This document shows positions 62,714 to 64,000 of a stretch of DNA of 64,000 nt, piece after piece; the first letter of the stretch is position 1, and each line of letters begins with the position of its first letter. Origin of the DNA: Paenarthrobacter sp. JL.01a. GTDB lineage: Bacteria > Actinomycetota > Actinomycetes > Actinomycetales > Micrococcaceae. Both the position numbers and the translations under genes were made by a program. The notes below the pieces were generated by a model. It was not told where the DNA came from, made no database searches, and saw only the letters and a program-made list of their open reading frames with translations. The DNA lies in NCBI RefSeq assembly GCF_025452095.1, contig NZ_CP104877.1:1240001-1304000 (forward strand). The letters run 5' to 3'.

Positions 62714-63127
62714 ATGTCAGCGAACGAGGTCGACTGGCAGGCCCTGGAAGCCGCAGCCGTCCAAGCCATGGCCAATGCTTATGCTCCCTATTCGAAGTTC
62801 CCGGTGGGGGCTGCGGCCCTCACCGAGGACGGCAGGATCGTCAGCGGCTGCAATGTGGAGAATGCCAGCTACGGACTGACTCTCTGCGCCGAATGCGCTT
62901 TGGTGGGCCAGCTCCACATGAGCGGCGGAGGCAGGATCGCCGCGTTCTATTGCGTGGACGGCCAGGGCAATGTCCTCATGCCCTGCGGGCGCTGCCGCCA
63001 GTTGCTCTACGAATTCCGGGCACCCGGAATGCAGCTCATGACCACCCAAGGAATCAAAACCATGGACCAGGTGCTTCCTGACGCCTTTGGTCCTGAACAC
63101 CTGGAGGAGACCCTTGACCAGCACTGA
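62714..63127 (+). CDS. cdd: Cytidine deaminase
   Basis: A 137-aa zinc enzyme of the tetrameric class: CNVENASYGLTLCAECALVG carries the first zinc Cys and catalytic Glu (CAE), and MPCGRCRQLLYEF the other two zinc Cys. It converts (deoxy)cytidine to (deoxy)uridine. AAGGG lies before the ATG at 62714. It overlaps the thymidine phosphorylase gene at its 3' end, placing salvage enzymes directly behind the importer. Confidence 0.96.
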   Translation: MSANEVDWQALEAAAVQAMANAYAPYSKFPVGAAALTEDGRIVSGCNVENASYGLTLCAECALVGQLHMSGGGRIAAFYCVDGQGNVLMPCGRCRQLLYEFRAPGMQLMTTQGIKTMDQVLPDAFGPEHLEETLDQH

Positions 63128-64000
63128 AGCTTTCGACGCTGTCCAGATCATCACGATCAAACGTGACAAGGGCACGCTCACCCCCGAACAGATCGACTGG
63201 ACCATCGACGCCTACACGCGCGGTGTCATCGCAGAGGAACAGATGGCGGCCTTGAATATGGCCATCCTGCTCAACGGCATGGACCGCCAGGAGATCTCGC
63301 GCTGGACCTCGGCGATGATCGCCTCGGGCGAGCGGATGGACTTCTCGTCCCTGACAACGCCCGACGGCGGCCGGAAGGCTACCAGCGACAAGCACTCCAC
63401 CGGTGGGGTAGGGGACAAGATCACCCTGCCGCTGGCACCGCTGGTGGCCGTTTTCGGCGTCGCTGTGCCGCAGTTGTCCGGCCGGGGCCTTGGCCACACA
63501 GGCGGAACCCTGGACAAGCTCGAAGCGATTCCCGGGTGGCGGGCCAACCTCAGCAACGACGAGATCATGGCCCAGCTCCAGGACGTAGGCGCTGTGATCT
63601 GTGCTGCCGGATCGGGACTGGCTCCCGCGGACAAGAAGCTCTACGCCTTGCGGGATGTCACCGGGACAGTGGAGGCCATTCCGCTGATCGCGTCCTCGAT
63701 CATGAGCAAGAAGATCGCAGAAGGCACGGGCTCGTTGGTGCTGGATGTCAAAGTGGGCTCCGGCGCCTTCATGAAGGACGAAGCGAAGGCCCGCGAGCTT
63801 GCCGAGACGATGGTGGCCTTGGGCAAGGACGCAGGAGTACACACCGTGGCCTTGCTCACCGACATGTCTACGCCGTTGGGACTCACCGCAGGCAACGCGA
63901 TCGAAGTGGAGGAGTCGGTGGAGGTCCTCGCCGGCGGCGGTCCGGAAGACGTCGTCGAACTGACCGTCCGCCTTGCCGAGGAGATGCTGGCCGGTGCCGG
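63114..64000 (+). CDS. deoA: Thymidine phosphorylase (5' part, cut by window end)
   Basis: The reading frame starts with TTG at 63114, preceded by GGAGGAG 6 nt upstream, and is open to the window edge (at least 295 codons). Hallmarks: VQIITIKRDKGTLTPEQIDWTIDAY, the DKHSTGGVGDK phosphate motif, SGRGLGHTGGTLDKLEAIPG, and SKKIAEGTGSLVLDVKVGSGAFM. It cleaves thymidine or deoxyuridine to the base and deoxyribose-1-P, the next step after Cdd. It overlaps cdd by 14 bp. The C-terminal part is outside the window. Confidence 0.95.
   Translation, partial: MTSTEAFDAVQIITIKRDKGTLTPEQIDWTIDAYTRGVIAEEQMAALNMAILLNGMDRQEISRWTSAMIASGERMDFSSLTTPDGGRKATSDKHSTGGVGDKITLPLAPLVAVFGVAVPQLSGRGLGHTGGTLDKLEAIPGWRANLSNDEIMAQLQDVGAVICAAGSGLAPADKKLYALRDVTGTVEAIPLIASSIMSKKIAEGTGSLVLDVKVGSGAFMKDEAKARELAETMVALGKDAGVHTVALLTDMSTPLGLTAGNAIEVEESVEVLAGGGPEDVVELTVRLAEEMLAGA

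Overview
The window looks like a chromosomal segment of a high-GC actinobacterium close to Arthrobacter/Paenarthrobacter. Reasons: uniformly GC-rich coding sequence, frequent GTG/TTG starts, the monomeric NADP isocitrate dehydrogenase, the actinobacterial sdhCDAB order, a ZTP riboswitch upstream of glyA-folD, and many lipoprotein-dependent ABC importers. I see no rRNA or tRNA gene, CRISPR array, transposase, integrase or prophage gene. The genus is inferred from family resemblance; no database search was possible.

Layout. 1-4320: 3' end of purH, a secreted trypsin-like protease, icd. 4330-7610: a sarcosine-oxidase-type flavoenzyme and a broken phosphonate transporter block (phnE, phnC, 3' remnant of phnD) bracketed by two related palindromes. 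7670-9941: DoxX protein, Gfo/Idh oxidoreductase, and an Abi-like HEPN protein. 10130-15296: two MacB-type export systems facing each other, with 3' ends overlapping by 23 bp. 15429-20890: a multiple-sugar ABC importer (ChvE/MmsA/MmsB type) with its ROK regulator; both transcription units share a 22-nt box. 21147-28640: nitrilase, small membrane protein, and an amino-acid module (pucR and alr divergent from an APC permease and an amine oxidase). 28645-32720: one-carbon metabolism (gamma-carbonic-anhydrase-like protein, purU, ZTP riboswitch, glyA, folD). 32765-38715: two-component system, SHOCT protein, aquaporin, ABC-2 exporter. 38841-43243: membrane protein, xthA, trpS, 2H phosphoesterase, YihY, a 50-aa glycine-rich membrane protein. 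43321-47830: a large two-domain glycosidase divergent from an orphan sugar-binding lipoprotein. 47909-52327: alpha/beta hydrolase and the sdhCDAB operon. 52581-57077: manC, an M20 amidohydrolase, the ohrR-ohr peroxide module and a CurA-type reductase. 57326-64000: a nucleoside importer operon (bmpA, ATPase, two permeases) running into cdd and deoA, the last cut by the window edge.

The most unusual signal is not protein-coding. At least five intergenic palindromes (5566-5633, 7540-7607, 29182-29247, 47830-47897, 55028-55095) share arms beginning ACCCAACT and usually continuing as GGGACAGC. They behave as a dispersed repeat family with exchangeable half-sites. A second family of 63-bp palindromes (4330-4392 and 38718-38780) shares GAGTTTTTGTACAG termini. 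Both families sit at gene ends, two of them at what look like deletion scars. They combine a terminator-like role with the sequence conservation of REP/MITE-like elements.
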